The notes: generated from the sequence alone by a model not told the origin. 64,000 nt of DNA from Verrucomicrobiaceae bacterium (GCA_015075365.1 JABTUN010000004.1:496001-560000); one strand, 5' to 3'. Shown: positions 51,165 to 60,464, counted from the stretch's first letter. Numbers and translations: made by a program.

Positions 51165-52109
51165 CTATTTCGCAGGCTTCTTCGGCTTCGCGGCCTTGCG
51201 TTCGGACTCTTTGATCGTCAGCGACGGCACAGGCTCGGTTTTGCCAGCGAAGGCATTCCAGGCGTTTTGGAAGGCGGCGGCGTCACGGACGTCACCTTCG
51301 GCGATGAGCCACTGGTAGCGGAGTTTGAAGGGCGATTCGGCGCTGGCCTTGCCTTTGGGGAACATGCCGAAGCGGCCGTAGTCGCGGTAGGCGGAGGTGG
51401 CGGTGTCCTTTGGGTTGTTGGGATGATTGAGAATTACGACGGTGAAGGTTTTGCCTTCCACGGTGAAGATCTCCGCGGCCCATGGAAGGTCCTTCACTTT
51501 GTGCGCGTCGATGTTTTCGCCGGGGAAGAGGTAGGTCGTCGTTTTCGTGTCCACGAGCTCGCTCGGGCGGAACTGCGCGCCTGCATGCTCGGGATCGCCA
51601 TTCATGTCGGCTTCACCACTCACCGTTTTGATAGCGCTGTTCATTTCGATGCCGAGGTAGAAGGGCTTCGCGGGCGTGGTGAAGGTGAACTGGCGTTCCT
51701 CGGTCAAAAACGGCGCGGTGGTATCGCCCTGCCAGTCGATGTGCGCGGTGAAGGCGTTTTCGCCCGGAGCGACCTTTGTCACGACCTGGTCGCCGCCCTT
51801 CATGTGCCAGCGGTCATACGATTTGCCGTTGTGGCCGATCTTGCTGAAGCCGAGGAAGATGCCGCGATGATGCGTGAAGTTGCATCCCGCGCCTTTCGTG
51901 AGCCGCGTGGAGCCATCGGCGCTGAAGACGTGCATGTAGGGCTTGTAGGTCTCGTGATGCTTCTCCGGCGTGCTGAGGTCATTCGCCATCATGAGCTTCG
52001 CGACGACCTTGCCGCCGTTTGCGACCGCGACGTGGTCTTTCTCCGCGACGGTGATGTCGAAAGCGAAGGTGGGAAGAGCGAGAGTGAGGAAGAAGAGGGT
52101 GTGTTTCAT
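51165..52109 (-). CDS. DUF6807 (PmoA-like) secreted protein
   Basis: A 314-residue exported protein with a signal peptide (1-16). Segments HETYKPYMHVFSADGSTRLT, NFTHHRGIFLGFSKIGHNG, FYLGIEMNSAIK and the late NPKDTATSAYRDYGRFGMFP are the signature of the family annotated as methane oxygenase PmoA/DUF6807. Despite that name it is not a methane monooxygenase subunit; in this phylum it occurs with carbohydrate metabolism genes. The C-terminus is Lys-rich. Exact function unknown. Confidence 0.87.
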   Translation of the reverse strand: MKHTLFFLTLALPTFAFDITVAEKDHVAVANGGKVVAKLMMANDLSTPEKHHETYKPYMHVFSADGSTRLTKGAGCNFTHHRGIFLGFSKIGHNGKSYDRWHMKGGDQVVTKVAPGENAFTAHIDWQGDTTAPFLTEERQFTFTTPAKPFYLGIEMNSAIKTVSGEADMNGDPEHAGAQFRPSELVDTKTTTYLFPGENIDAHKVKDLPWAAEIFTVEGKTFTVVILNHPNNPKDTATSAYRDYGRFGMFPKGKASAESPFKLRYQWLIAEGDVRDAAAFQNAWNAFAGKTEPVPSLTIKESERKAAKPKKPAK

Positions 52110-52202
52110 GGAAAGGGAGGGGATGACGAAGCACGAAGGTCGAATGTTGCCTTTGGGGTATTCAATTTACTCTCGCCATTCGGATCGATGCAAAACACGT
52201 CA

Positions 52203-53132
52203 TCAAGCTTTCTGCTGATCGGCAATCATCGCAGCCAGTTTTTTCAAATCAGATGTCTCCAAGCCCCGGCGGCGCATTTGCCGGGGATTCCAGTGCAGGA
52301 CGAGCACACGGCCAAAGTCGCGTAACGGGACGAAGGGTGTGATGAGCACTTTTTTCTCATCCAGGCCGCGAATGCCCAGCGTGGGCAGGATGCCTGCGCT
52401 GGCACCGAGTTCGACGAGCTGTCGCACCTGAAGCATGGAGCCGCATTCGAAGTGCGGACGGAAATCCACGCCTGCGGACCGCATTGCCTCGCGGATCGCA
52501 GTATCTGTCTGGCCGCCATCACGTCCTGCGGCAAAGGGCAACGTCTGCCAGAGTGCTGAGTTAGCGGCGTCGCGCTCCGTGGTGCCGCGTTTAAGTAGCA
52601 CGCGCGGGACGCAGAGGTGGAAGCCCATTTTCATAACCAGGACGGTGTTAGCGCCCTTCGGCACTGCATCTTGCCGGATGATCGCCAGATCGACGCGTCC
52701 GTCCCTCACAGCTTCACCAAGACTACGGCTGCGGTGCACATCCGTCATCAGTGTGGCACCGCCCAGATGTCTGCTGATTGCGGGAAGAGCGGGAACGAGC
52801 AGCCACTCGAGCACGCTGGCACCTGCGCCGATGACGAAGGACTTTGGAAGACCGGCCTGTTCTTTGCGAAAATCCTCCAAGTCCTGCAATTGCTCGCGAA
52901 TCAGCAGCGCAAGTCGCTCTCCTGCGTTGGAAAGCGAGAGCGACTTTCCCTTTCGTCTCGTCAGCTCAGTGCCGAAAAACTGCTCCAGCTCACGAATCTG
53001 GCGGCTAATCTGGCTTTGGCGGTTTGGCTTGCCGGGAGCAGCTTTGGCAATGCTGCCCGCCTCTGCCATCTGCATGAATCCGCGAAGCCGATCTAGCGAC
53101 AGGCCGCCTTTGGAAAAGAGATCATCAATCAT
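52203..53132 (-). CDS. LysR-family transcriptional regulator
   Basis: A 309-residue regulator. The N-terminal winged HTH (about 10-70) reads FMQMAEAGSIAKAAPGKPNR, RQIRELEQFFGTELTRRKGK, SLSNAGERLALL; the rest is a periplasmic-binding-like effector domain. The ATG at 53132 gives a normal N-terminus, while the frame is open to 53174. It is divergent from the metallophosphatase gene with 71 bp between the starts; LysR regulators often control such a divergent neighbour, which is an inference here. Confidence 0.88.
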   Translation of the reverse strand: MIDDLFSKGGLSLDRLRGFMQMAEAGSIAKAAPGKPNRQSQISRQIRELEQFFGTELTRRKGKSLSLSNAGERLALLIREQLQDLEDFRKEQAGLPKSFVIGAGASVLEWLLVPALPAISRHLGGATLMTDVHRSRSLGEAVRDGRVDLAIIRQDAVPKGANTVLVMKMGFHLCVPRVLLKRGTTERDAANSALWQTLPFAAGRDGGQTDTAIREAMRSAGVDFRPHFECGSMLQVRQLVELGASAGILPTLGIRGLDEKKVLITPFVPLRDFGRVLVLHWNPRQMRRRGLETSDLKKLAAMIADQQKA

Positions 53133-53203
53133 GACTGTGAAGTCAGGTATTCTGCATTCATCGGTGTTTTGCAAACGTCAGAATCGTGGAAGGTAGCGGC
53201 GTC

Positions 53204-54142
53204 ATGAACACGCAACCCTACGATTTGATCGGCGACATCCACGGCCAGTATGGAAAGCTCGTCGCGCTACTCACCCGGCTCGGCTACCGCACGCACGGCG
53301 GCACCTGGCGACACCCCGAAGGACGGAAAGTGATCTTCCTTGGCGACTACATCGACCGCGGACCTGCCGTTCGTGAGACACTCCACACCGTGCGAGGCAT
53401 GGTGAATGCCGGAGACGCGCAGGCCATCATGGGAAATCATGAGTTTAATGCCGTCTGCTGGCATACGCCTGATCGCAATGGCGGATGGCTGCGCAAGCAT
53501 ACTAGTGAGCGAGACGGTGGGCACCGCACGACGTTGGCTCAGTTCGCCGGACTCGACGCCGAGTGGCAGGAATGGATGGAATGGATGAAGCACCTGCCCA
53601 TGACGCTCGACCTCGGAAAGCTACGAGCCGTGCATGCTTCGTGGGACGAGGCTGCCATCACCATTATTGGAGGGCGCGACATCAGGGCCGATGATTTTCT
53701 CCACCTCAGTGCTACGCAAGGCACACCCGAATTCTATGCTGTAGAAACACTGCTGAAAGGCCCCGAGATTGACATGCCACCGGGTCATTTTTTCGCTGAC
53801 AAAGAAGGCATCGCCCGCCGCAAAGTGCGTGTAAGATGGTGGGACATCCCGGAAGCCGCTCAAGTCAGCCGCCTTGCCATGCCGGAGCCTTTTGATGTGC
53901 CAGGCGATGCCGCGCCGCATGATTTACGCCGAATACCTGACTACGGTGTCGATGAGCCGCCGGTGTTCTTCGGCCATTACTGGCTTCCACCGAGCCGAGA
54001 GCGTGCGCCGCTCGCTCCAAACATCGCCTGCCTCGACTACAGCGCTGCCTTTGGCGACAACGCTCTCACTGCTTACCGCTGGGATGGTGAGCAGGTCTTG
54101 AGCGCGGAGAAGTTTGTCACTACGACCTCAACCACGTCATGA
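53204..54142 (+). CDS. PPP-family metallophosphoesterase (Ser/Thr or nucleotide phosphatase)
   Basis: A 312-residue phosphatase with the full PPP metal-site set: GDIHG at 10-14, GDYIDRGP, GNHEFNAVCW, VHASWD, and a final FGHYWLPP. The HPEGRKVIFLGDY spacing matches small bacterial PPP enzymes, and the PrpE/ApaH-type branch is likely. Start ATG at 53204; a GTG is available 18 bases upstream. The three small unknown genes that follow on the same strand may be cotranscribed with it. Confidence 0.9.
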   Translation: MNTQPYDLIGDIHGQYGKLVALLTRLGYRTHGGTWRHPEGRKVIFLGDYIDRGPAVRETLHTVRGMVNAGDAQAIMGNHEFNAVCWHTPDRNGGWLRKHTSERDGGHRTTLAQFAGLDAEWQEWMEWMKHLPMTLDLGKLRAVHASWDEAAITIIGGRDIRADDFLHLSATQGTPEFYAVETLLKGPEIDMPPGHFFADKEGIARRKVRVRWWDIPEAAQVSRLAMPEPFDVPGDAAPHDLRRIPDYGVDEPPVFFGHYWLPPSRERAPLAPNIACLDYSAAFGDNALTAYRWDGEQVLSAEKFVTTTSTTS

Positions 54143-54241
54143 TCATGGTGCCTCATCTCTTCCCAAAAACCGCCCTGCAGTCTTCAGCGCTCTTCTGAAA
54201 TACTCGCCAACTCTGTACTCACCGACAACCCACACAAAAAC

Positions 54242-54577
54242 ATGATCCAAGGACTCCAAGTTACCCTCTCTGCCACCGAGCTCCAACAGCTCTGCACCCA
54301 GCGTGCCGAACATCACCGTGAACGAGCGGCCTTCTACAAGAACCAGCATGACACCCTCCGCGCGGCTATTCGCTCGGCTCAATACACTGGTGCGGATCCT
54401 AAGGGAACGCTGCGACGCCAGCATGCAGACCATCTCCTTGCCTCCCAGGAGCTGGATTTCATCGCCAGTCATCTGGACATGGAGGAGCGTTACCAGCTCG
54501 ATCGTCATGACATGCAGCGCCTCGGCGTCTGTAACGGAAATGGCTATAGCGGCACAGATGAGGACATCCCATTTTAA
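54242..54577 (+). CDS. Small helical protein, unknown
   Basis: A 111-residue soluble protein, strongly helical and His/Gln/Arg-rich (LQQLCTQRAEHHRERAAFYK), with a flexible Gly/Asp end (GNGYSGTDEDIPF). The DEDIPF end resembles the acidic tails of single-stranded DNA binding proteins, but no OB fold is visible, so I do not assign that role. It has no recognised family and lies 99 bp after the phosphatase gene. Confidence 0.6.
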   Translation: MIQGLQVTLSATELQQLCTQRAEHHRERAAFYKNQHDTLRAAIRSAQYTGADPKGTLRRQHADHLLASQELDFIASHLDMEERYQLDRHDMQRLGVCNGNGYSGTDEDIPF

Positions 54578-54616
54578 GTGAGGAAACCGTATTCATAAAC
54601 TAAACCCCAAACCAGT

Positions 54617-55084
54617 ATGGCAGACATCGTTAACAGTGCCTACAACCACAGCCTGCAGTGGCAGGCACCCCTGACCTGGATGCGAGTGAACATCGCTTAC
54701 ATCCGCAGTGAGCTTGATGAACTGGCTGGATTAGAAGACGAACCAACCGATGGAATTACCAAACTGCTGCCACAATTCGAGGCGAGTTTAGCCCGGTTCA
54801 TTCAGGAAGAAGCACGCCTGTTCTTGGAGGCTCGCACTGGCGAGCGATCTCCCGCTCCCGGTGCCATTTCTCGCATGCTGCTTCCGTTGATGGCCATGCG
54901 TTCTGCTTTTGACGATTTCAAGCAATCTTTCCATCTCGAAGTCATGAGGTTAAGGCTGATCGACGAGGACTGTGGCACACTTGCGCTCTGTCATTGTTGT
55001 GGAGCGGAAATGTTCAGCTCACACACCAAAGTTTGTGAAGAGATTGGCAACCTGATGGAAACCATCGAAGCCAACCTGAGATAA
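54617..55084 (+). CDS. Helical protein, unknown, with a Cys pair near the C-terminus
   Basis: A 155-residue protein with no transmembrane segment and several amphipathic helices (FEASLARFIQEEARLFLEAR). Near the end LCHCCGAEMFSSHTKVC has four Cys and a His, a possible small metal site. No family recognised. It starts 39 bp after the previous unknown gene, so the two are likely cotranscribed. Confidence 0.6.
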   Translation: MADIVNSAYNHSLQWQAPLTWMRVNIAYIRSELDELAGLEDEPTDGITKLLPQFEASLARFIQEEARLFLEARTGERSPAPGAISRMLLPLMAMRSAFDDFKQSFHLEVMRLRLIDEDCGTLALCHCCGAEMFSSHTKVCEEIGNLMETIEANLR

Positions 55085-55134
55085 CCTTTTGGTCAAAAAA
55101 ACCACGCTTTAAAACCTGCTCAGATGTCGCTGTC

Positions 55135-55440
55135 ATGAAAGAGTTCGCATCACTTGTCTGGGGAGTGCTTTTCGGGGCAGGCTTTTGGTTGATCGGTGCC
55201 TTGGCGATTGGAATTGCCTCAACCGTTTTCAAAGAGGTGAAATGGTGGCAACGCCCGCTTTGGGTTTTGTTTCTAATCCCATTGGGTGCAGGAGGGCTGT
55301 TTGGCCTGCCAATAGCCTGTTTAATTGGTGCTTGGAACACAAGCTCTGTAGGTGCAGACGATGACTGGCTTTGGCTTGGGTTCTGGTTTTGGCCTATGGC
55401 TTTTTGTGCCGCATGTTTGTTAAGCCGTCGAAAGAAATGA
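55135..55440 (+). CDS. Small membrane protein, unknown
   Basis: A 101-residue protein with three hydrophobic segments (about 8-30, 41-66 and 78-95) and a basic C-terminus (LLSRRKK). Trp/Phe-rich near the end. No family recognised. Its stop codon is 7 bp from the stop of the convergent DUF1501 gene. Confidence 0.65.
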   Translation: MKEFASLVWGVLFGAGFWLIGALAIGIASTVFKEVKWWQRPLWVLFLIPLGAGGLFGLPIACLIGAWNTSSVGADDDWLWLGFWFWPMAFCAACLLSRRKK

Positions 55441-55447
55441 TGCGCCG

Positions 55448-56866
55448 CTACGCGAGGATCTTCTTGATCACCTTTGCTCCTTCCACGCCACTCAGCCTCG
55501 CATCAAGCCCTTGGAACTTGAAGCTGAAGGCGTCGTGCTGGATGCCGAGCTGGTGGAGCATCGTGGCGTGGAGGTCGTGGACTGTGGTGATGTTTTCCAC
55601 GGCGGCGTAGCCGAGGTCGTCGGTGGCACCGTAGGTGAGGCCGCGCTGGATGCCGGCACCGGCGAGCCACATGGACATGGCTTTGTTGTGATGATCGCGG
55701 CCGATGGGGCCTTTGTTGCCCTGCGCCATCGGCGTGCGGCCGAATTCGCCGCTGAAAACGATGAACGTGTCGTCGAAGAGGCCGCGCTGCTTCAGATCGG
55801 TGATGAGCGCCATGCAGGCGCGATCGACTTCTTTGGCTCGCAGCGGCAATTCCTCGCGCAGGAGGCTGTGGTGGTCCCAATCGCGATGGTAAAGCTGGAT
55901 GAAGCGCGTGCCGCGTTCGGCGAGTCGGCGGGCGAGAAGGCAGTTTGAGGCAAAGGAGCCGTCGCCGGGTGTGCAGCCGTAGAGTTCGAGCGTTTTCGGG
56001 CCTTCGGGGCGGATGTCCATCAGCTCCGGCACGCTGGCCTGCATTTGAAACGCCATTTCATACTGCGCGATGCGCGTGGCGATCTCCGGATCGTCGCATA
56101 GCGCGGCGTGCTGCTTGTTGAGCGCATTGATCGCTGCCACGTCCGCGCCTTGTCGCGCCCGCGTGACGCCGTCCGGGCTGGTGAGATACAAAACGGGATC
56201 GCCCTGCGAGCGGAGCTGCACGCCTTGATGCTTCGACGGCAAAAAGCCGCTGCTCCATTGCCGCGCCGCGATGGGCTGCGGCGTGCGACCTTTGCCCGTG
56301 GACACCATGACGACGAATCCGGGCAGATCCTCCGCCTCGCTGCCGAGTCCGTAAGTGATCCACGCGCCCATGCTCGGACGGCCGGCAATTTGAGCGCCCG
56401 TATTCATGAACATGTGCGCGGGATCGTGATTGATCGCGTCCGTGGTCATCGAGCGCACGAGGCAGATGTCGTCCGCGACGCTGCCGAGGTGCGGCAGCAA
56501 CTCCGAGAGTTCCATCTGGCACTTCCCGTGTTTCGCGAAGCCAAACATCGGCCCCTTGCACACCAATTTCTGCCCCTGGAGCTGCGCGAGCTGCTGCCCC
56601 TTCGTGAACGACTCCGGCATCGGCTTGCCGTCCATCTCCGCGAGCTTCGGCTTGTAATCAAACAGCTCCAACTGCGACGGCCCGCCCGCCATCGTGAGCC
56701 AGATCACCCGTTTCGCCTTCTGCGGCAGCGGCAGCTTGCCCAGCACGCCGCGTGAAGCCGCCTGAAGCAGATTCGGACTCAACAACGATGCCAAAGCGAT
56801 ACCGCCAATGCCTTGCGAGGCGCGACCGAGGAAGGTGCGGCGGGTGTGGGGAGAGATGGGAAGCAT
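55448..56866 (-). CDS. DUF1501 domain-containing protein with Tat signal (paralogue)
   Basis: A 472-residue protein with a twin-arginine signal (HTRRTFLGRASQGIG) and the same conserved segments as the protein at 46616-48028, to which it is highly similar over its whole length: VIWLTMAGGPSQLELFDYKP, TTDAINHDPAHMFMNTGAQI, GEFGRTPMAQGNKGPIGRDHH. As with the paralogue, no DUF1549/DUF1553 partner is adjacent. Periplasmic; function unknown. Confidence 0.92.
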   Translation of the reverse strand: MLPISPHTRRTFLGRASQGIGGIALASLLSPNLLQAASRGVLGKLPLPQKAKRVIWLTMAGGPSQLELFDYKPKLAEMDGKPMPESFTKGQQLAQLQGQKLVCKGPMFGFAKHGKCQMELSELLPHLGSVADDICLVRSMTTDAINHDPAHMFMNTGAQIAGRPSMGAWITYGLGSEAEDLPGFVVMVSTGKGRTPQPIAARQWSSGFLPSKHQGVQLRSQGDPVLYLTSPDGVTRARQGADVAAINALNKQHAALCDDPEIATRIAQYEMAFQMQASVPELMDIRPEGPKTLELYGCTPGDGSFASNCLLARRLAERGTRFIQLYHRDWDHHSLLREELPLRAKEVDRACMALITDLKQRGLFDDTFIVFSGEFGRTPMAQGNKGPIGRDHHNKAMSMWLAGAGIQRGLTYGATDDLGYAAVENITTVHDLHATMLHQLGIQHDAFSFKFQGLDARLSGVEGAKVIKKILA

Positions 56867-57200
56867 TTGGAATCTGGCCTGATCTCTTCAGGTTTCTGGA
56901 GGAATCATGTCGTGCTCAGTGAGGATGTAAAGATGCAGGATGCCATCGGCAGCCGCACAATTTTGGGCTGCCGCACCCGCCCCGTTCGTTCGCGGCGTGC
57001 GCAGACGAATGTCTGGAAGCGGGTCCAAGTGAAGGCGTAGTGCCAGACAATGCGTGGATCACGCAGGGCGCGGCAGGGCCCCTCTGCGTCGCGTTCGTGA
57101 TTTCATCGGGCTTGTCGGACAACGGAACGAGGTAGCAGGCTGCGGCGAGGCAGAAGGGATTTCTGGCAAAAGATGCAGCGCTGGCGCGTTCCACCTGCGC
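56867..57200. other. 334-bp intergenic region between divergent Tat-protein genes
   Basis: Separates the divergent DUF1501 and epimerase genes. It must hold both promoters. I see no conserved gene, no strong hairpin and no copy of the motif shared by the 48028 and 50730 genes. Reading frames in it do not resemble known proteins. Confidence 0.5.
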
Positions 57201-58079
57201 ATGACCACTCACTCGCTCTCTCGTCGCAGCTTCCTCGGCACCGCTCTCGCCACCGCCACCGGCCTTTCGCTTCCGCGGTTCGCTTCGGCGGCGGAGAAGC
57301 CGAACTCGGTCTTCGGTGGGGTGCGGGTTGGGTGCATCACGTACAGCTATCGCAGCATGGCGAAGACGGCGGAGGAGACGCTGAAGGCGCTCGTCGATTG
57401 CGGCATCAGCGAAACGGAACTCATGGGCGGACCGACGCAGCTTTTTGCAGGCATCAAGGGCGGCAAGATCACCGATGCGGAGCGTGAGCAGCAGATCGCC
57501 AAGTGCGTGGAGATGCGGAAGATGTTCAACGACGCGGGCGTGAACATTCACATCCACAAGATGGGCTTCGGTCAGTCGAATGAGGAAATCGAGTTCAACT
57601 TCCTCGTCGCCAAGGCGCTGGGTGCCTCCGCCGTGACCACGGAGCGCAACGCCATCCTCGCCGCCCGCGTTGCACCGTTTGCGGACAAGCACCAGATCTG
57701 GGTCGGCTTCCACAACCACACCAACAACCTGCCGGAGATGGACCGGTTCGATTCCATCCTGGAACTCGGCCAATACATCGGCCTCAATCTCGACATCGGC
57801 CACTACGTCGCGGGTACGAAGGGCAAGTCACCGATCCCCGTGCTGGAGAAGTATCACGCGCGCATCACGAACCTGCACCTCAAAGACCGCACCGCCGACG
57901 GCGGCAACGTCCCTTGGGGCCAGGGCCAGACGCCGATCAAGGAAGTGCTGCAGTTGATGAAAAAGGAGAAGTGGACCTTCCCCGCCGAGATCGAGCTGGA
58001 ATACAAGATCCCCGAAGGCTCCGACGCCGTGAAGGAAGTCGCGAAATGCGTGCAGTATTGCCGAGAGGCGCTGGCGTGA
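57201..58079 (+). CDS. Sugar phosphate isomerase/epimerase (TIM barrel) with Tat signal
   Basis: A 292-residue xylose-isomerase-like TIM barrel. The ATG at 57201 begins a twin-arginine signal (LSRRSFLGTALATATG). Barrel motifs are GCITYSYRSM, the IWVGFHNHTNN metal-site strand with its His, NLDIGHYVAGTKG, and ITNLHLKDRT with His/Lys/Asp. The final PAEIELEY supplies the last metal Glu. Exported members of this family are common in Verrucomicrobiota and likely act on sugars; the substrate is unknown. Confidence 0.9.
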   Translation: MTTHSLSRRSFLGTALATATGLSLPRFASAAEKPNSVFGGVRVGCITYSYRSMAKTAEETLKALVDCGISETELMGGPTQLFAGIKGGKITDAEREQQIAKCVEMRKMFNDAGVNIHIHKMGFGQSNEEIEFNFLVAKALGASAVTTERNAILAARVAPFADKHQIWVGFHNHTNNLPEMDRFDSILELGQYIGLNLDIGHYVAGTKGKSPIPVLEKYHARITNLHLKDRTADGGNVPWGQGQTPIKEVLQLMKKEKWTFPAEIELEYKIPEGSDAVKEVAKCVQYCREALA

Positions 58080-58409
58080 GTGGGTTTCGCCACAGTGAGA
58101 CATAGCCTTGAGGCAGCGAGCCGCGAGGTTGTCCTTTATTGGATTTCCTCATCTCGGATGCCGTTCTCCGCCAAATCAGTGCACAGGCGGCAATCTTTCG
58201 TTCTACCTGTATTGGGCTTGTTCCCTCGCATATACCAAGCTATTTTATCGATGTAATTATGCATCTTGACAGGCTCCATTATCACTCATACCCTCTGTCT
58301 GGCGACGCCAGACAGAGGGTATGAGTGATAATGGAGCTGATAAAACATCAATAATATTATTGTTAAAACTGCTTTGAACGAGGCTGAATTATACACCCAA
58401 ACTACCTCA
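58080..58409. promoter_or_regulatory. AT-rich leader upstream of the Fic gene
   Basis: About 330 bp, richer in A/T than the flanking genes, with no recognised gene. It contains a perfect 65-base hairpin at 58273-58337. The stretch after it (58338-58373) is A/T-rich, with TAATATTATTG-type sequence that could serve as a -10 region for the Fic gene. Confidence 0.5.
58273..58337. repeat. Perfect 31-bp inverted repeat with 3-base loop
   Basis: The left arm 58273-58303 (begins GCTCCATTATCACTCATACC) and right arm 58307-58337 are exact reverse complements, separated only by GAC. No T-run follows on the plus strand. It is 36 bp upstream of the first possible Fic start and far longer than a normal terminator or operator. 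Confidence 0.92.
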
Positions 58410-59588
58410 ATGGAGCCCCTTTTACCGGGCACCTCGCGGTCTGAATTGGCAGATTTAACCATGGAAGTCATCGGGCGTTCTCAAGCGCTCACCCAAATGA
58501 TTCCTTCCCCCATTTCACGTCAGCGCATTGCGGCGCTGGTGCATGAGATGAACAGCTACTACTCCAACTTGATCGAGGGGCACAAAACCTTCCCACGAGA
58601 GATTGAGCGGGCCCTGCGAGATGACTTTTCCGACCAAACAGATGATCGCGCCAACCAGCATCTGGCCAAAGCACACATCGCGGTGGAGCAGTTGATGCGC
58701 GCACGGCTGGAGAAGGAGCCAGACCTGCGTATTCAAAGTGCCGATTTCATCGGCTGGCTTCATCACGAGTTCTACAGCCGCCTGCCGGAAGAGCTTCAGT
58801 ATGGGGAACGGCATGACGGCTCTAAATACAAAATCGACATCGGCAAGCTGCGCGATTTCGAGGTGGATGTTGGACGCCACCAACCGCCCCATCATGGTTC
58901 TTTGCCGGATTTCATGCAGAGGTTTGATGAGTTCTATGGCAGTGGCCGCATTCTGGCCACCAACCAGTTGATCGCCCTCGCGGCAGCCCATCATCGTCTG
59001 GCTTGGATCCATCCCTTCGGCGATGGCAATGGCCGCGTGGCTCGACTGCACTCCCAGGCATGGCTGATCCGCTGCAAGGCGGACGGTGCGGGCCTCTGGA
59101 CCATCTCACGAGGCCTGGCGCGGCAGAAAAGCGAATACTACGCCCATCTCAGCGCTGCAGATCAAAGCAGGCTCAATGACTTCGACGGACGCGGTAATCT
59201 CTCCGACAAAGGCTTGGCGGAGTTTTGCCTGTTCTTCATGCGATCCATGCTGGATCAAATCGACTTCATGGCCTCGTTGCTCGATCTCAAAACGCTCGCA
59301 GCCAGGATGGAGAACCATCTGCATGTCACTTATCCTCTCTGGAGCTTGAAGGAACGTGAACAAACCGGCCGCATTCTGAAAGCTGCCTTGATCGACGGTG
59401 AGATCGACCGCACCACCGCCACCCGCGTCGCCGGAGTCAGCTCTGCCACGGGCACCAAGCTTATCCGCAAAGCCCTCGAAGCCGGCCTTCTCAGCACCCC
59501 ATCACCCAAAGGAGCGCTGCGTGTGGTCTTCGATGCCAACGTGCTCGAATCCTACTTTCCGAAGCTTTATCAGGATCTGCCCGTTTAA
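58410..59588 (+). CDS. Fic family protein (probable AMP-transferase)
   Basis: A 392-residue protein. The Fic active-site motif is HPFGDGNGRVAR at 201-212, intact with His and both Gly-Asn-Gly loop residues. An N-terminal SNLIEG at 52-57 matches the S-x-x-x-E-G/N inhibitory helix, making it a class II self-inhibited Fic. The C-terminal third holds a winged-helix-like domain (TRVAGVSSATGTKLIRKALE). A TTG 36 bases upstream is an alternative start. It may modify host translation or topology proteins, as Fic proteins do. It sits in an accessory region behind a perfect hairpin. Confidence 0.9.
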   Translation: MEPLLPGTSRSELADLTMEVIGRSQALTQMIPSPISRQRIAALVHEMNSYYSNLIEGHKTFPREIERALRDDFSDQTDDRANQHLAKAHIAVEQLMRARLEKEPDLRIQSADFIGWLHHEFYSRLPEELQYGERHDGSKYKIDIGKLRDFEVDVGRHQPPHHGSLPDFMQRFDEFYGSGRILATNQLIALAAAHHRLAWIHPFGDGNGRVARLHSQAWLIRCKADGAGLWTISRGLARQKSEYYAHLSAADQSRLNDFDGRGNLSDKGLAEFCLFFMRSMLDQIDFMASLLDLKTLAARMENHLHVTYPLWSLKEREQTGRILKAALIDGEIDRTTATRVAGVSSATGTKLIRKALEAGLLSTPSPKGALRVVFDANVLESYFPKLYQDLPV

Positions 59589-59589
59589 G

Positions 59590-60031
59590 CAGGGTGCAAG
59601 CTCGCGACAGTCCGTTTGGTGGATGAAACGGCTCGAAACGTCTTTCCAGCCTTGGGGCGTGTCGGGGAGGGACTTGCCGTCGCGGAGGGTGAAGAACGCA
59701 TGGACGTGATTGGGCATGACGTCGTAGCTCCAGAGGTCGTAGCGCTGGCCGTCGAAGTGATGAAGGCGGTCGGCGACGATTCGGGCGAGTGGTGGATCAC
59801 GCAAGGCGCAGGAGCCGTGCGCGGCGTCGAGGTGTTCGTCGAGCTTGTCGGAGAACTGGCCGTGGTAACAGGCTTCGGTGATGTCGTCCCATGGCGGCGG
59901 ATTCCGGCGAGAAAGGCCTCGCGGGCGCGAAGCCAGTCCTCGAGGAGTTCACGCGGCAGCGAATCGGCGAGGCGAAAGGTGACGAAGGTCTGAATGGTTG
60001 GGATCTTACAACAGGATTCACCTGCCCCCAT
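59590..60031 (-). pseudogene. Broken REP-associated tyrosine transposase (RAYT/TnpA_REP)
   Basis: Two adjacent frames together give the IS200/Y1-like RAYT pattern. TFVTFRLADSLPRELLEDWL is in one frame. After a frameshift near 59890, CALRDPPLARIVADRLHHFD and the HUH motif in SYDVMPNHVHAFF follow in another. It stops soon after GWKDVSSRFI, before the catalytic Tyr region, right at the Fic 3' end. RAYT enzymes mobilise REP palindromes in their genomes, so the remnant fits with the palindromic elements found across this window. Confidence 0.85.
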
Positions 60032-60115
60032 TCATTGCGTGCTTATTTCGAACCTCTGGTCGGCCCTGTAAAAAATGGACTTGTTTTTTTGTCAAGATTG
60101 GTGTCTTCATAGAGT

Positions 60116-60454
60116 ATGAAGACTGCTGAATTGCCAATTCAAAGTCGAAACCTACCCGACATTCACGATTTGGAGCCGTTTTGTGAGAACGACATGGCTT
60201 GTCTTGATGAACTTCGGGATGTTTTGGCAAAACATAAAGCTACTAATCGCTTTGGACTGCATTTGCTTCATTCTCACTTCGATCTCGAGCCCGATGAAGT
60301 TTTGGTCGAAGATACCGACGTAGGCACCAGAGTTCAGACCATAAAGCCGATAAAAAGGTCTGAGATTCCGGTCGACGCCAAATACACCTCATGGAGGTTT
60401 GATACCCATTCCGTTGATTCGCCAGTGTGTCGAATCAGCATGCAGTATCATTGA
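60116..60454 (+). CDS. Small protein, unknown, AT-richer
   Basis: A 112-residue soluble protein. The DRLRDVLAKHK-like helix (read DELRDVLAKHKATNRFGLHL), the HSHFDLEPDEVLVEDTDVG segment and KPIKRSEIP resemble a family of uncharacterised bacterial proteins I recall with the same order, but I cannot name a function. GC is visibly lower than in flanking genes. It overlaps the frame of the next methyltransferase. Confidence 0.55.
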   Translation: MKTAELPIQSRNLPDIHDLEPFCENDMACLDELRDVLAKHKATNRFGLHLLHSHFDLEPDEVLVEDTDVGTRVQTIKPIKRSEIPVDAKYTSWRFDTHSVDSPVCRISMQYH

Positions 60455-60464
60455 TACCATCGTG

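Noticed and set aside
56916..57803. Minus-strand frame opposite the epimerase gene
   Set aside because: Shadow; the start region in the intergenic gap has no recognisable similarity.
58273..58337. Perfect hairpin read as a simple terminator of the epimerase gene
   Set aside because: It is nearly 200 bp past the stop, has no T-run, and 31 perfect base pairs are atypical for a terminator.
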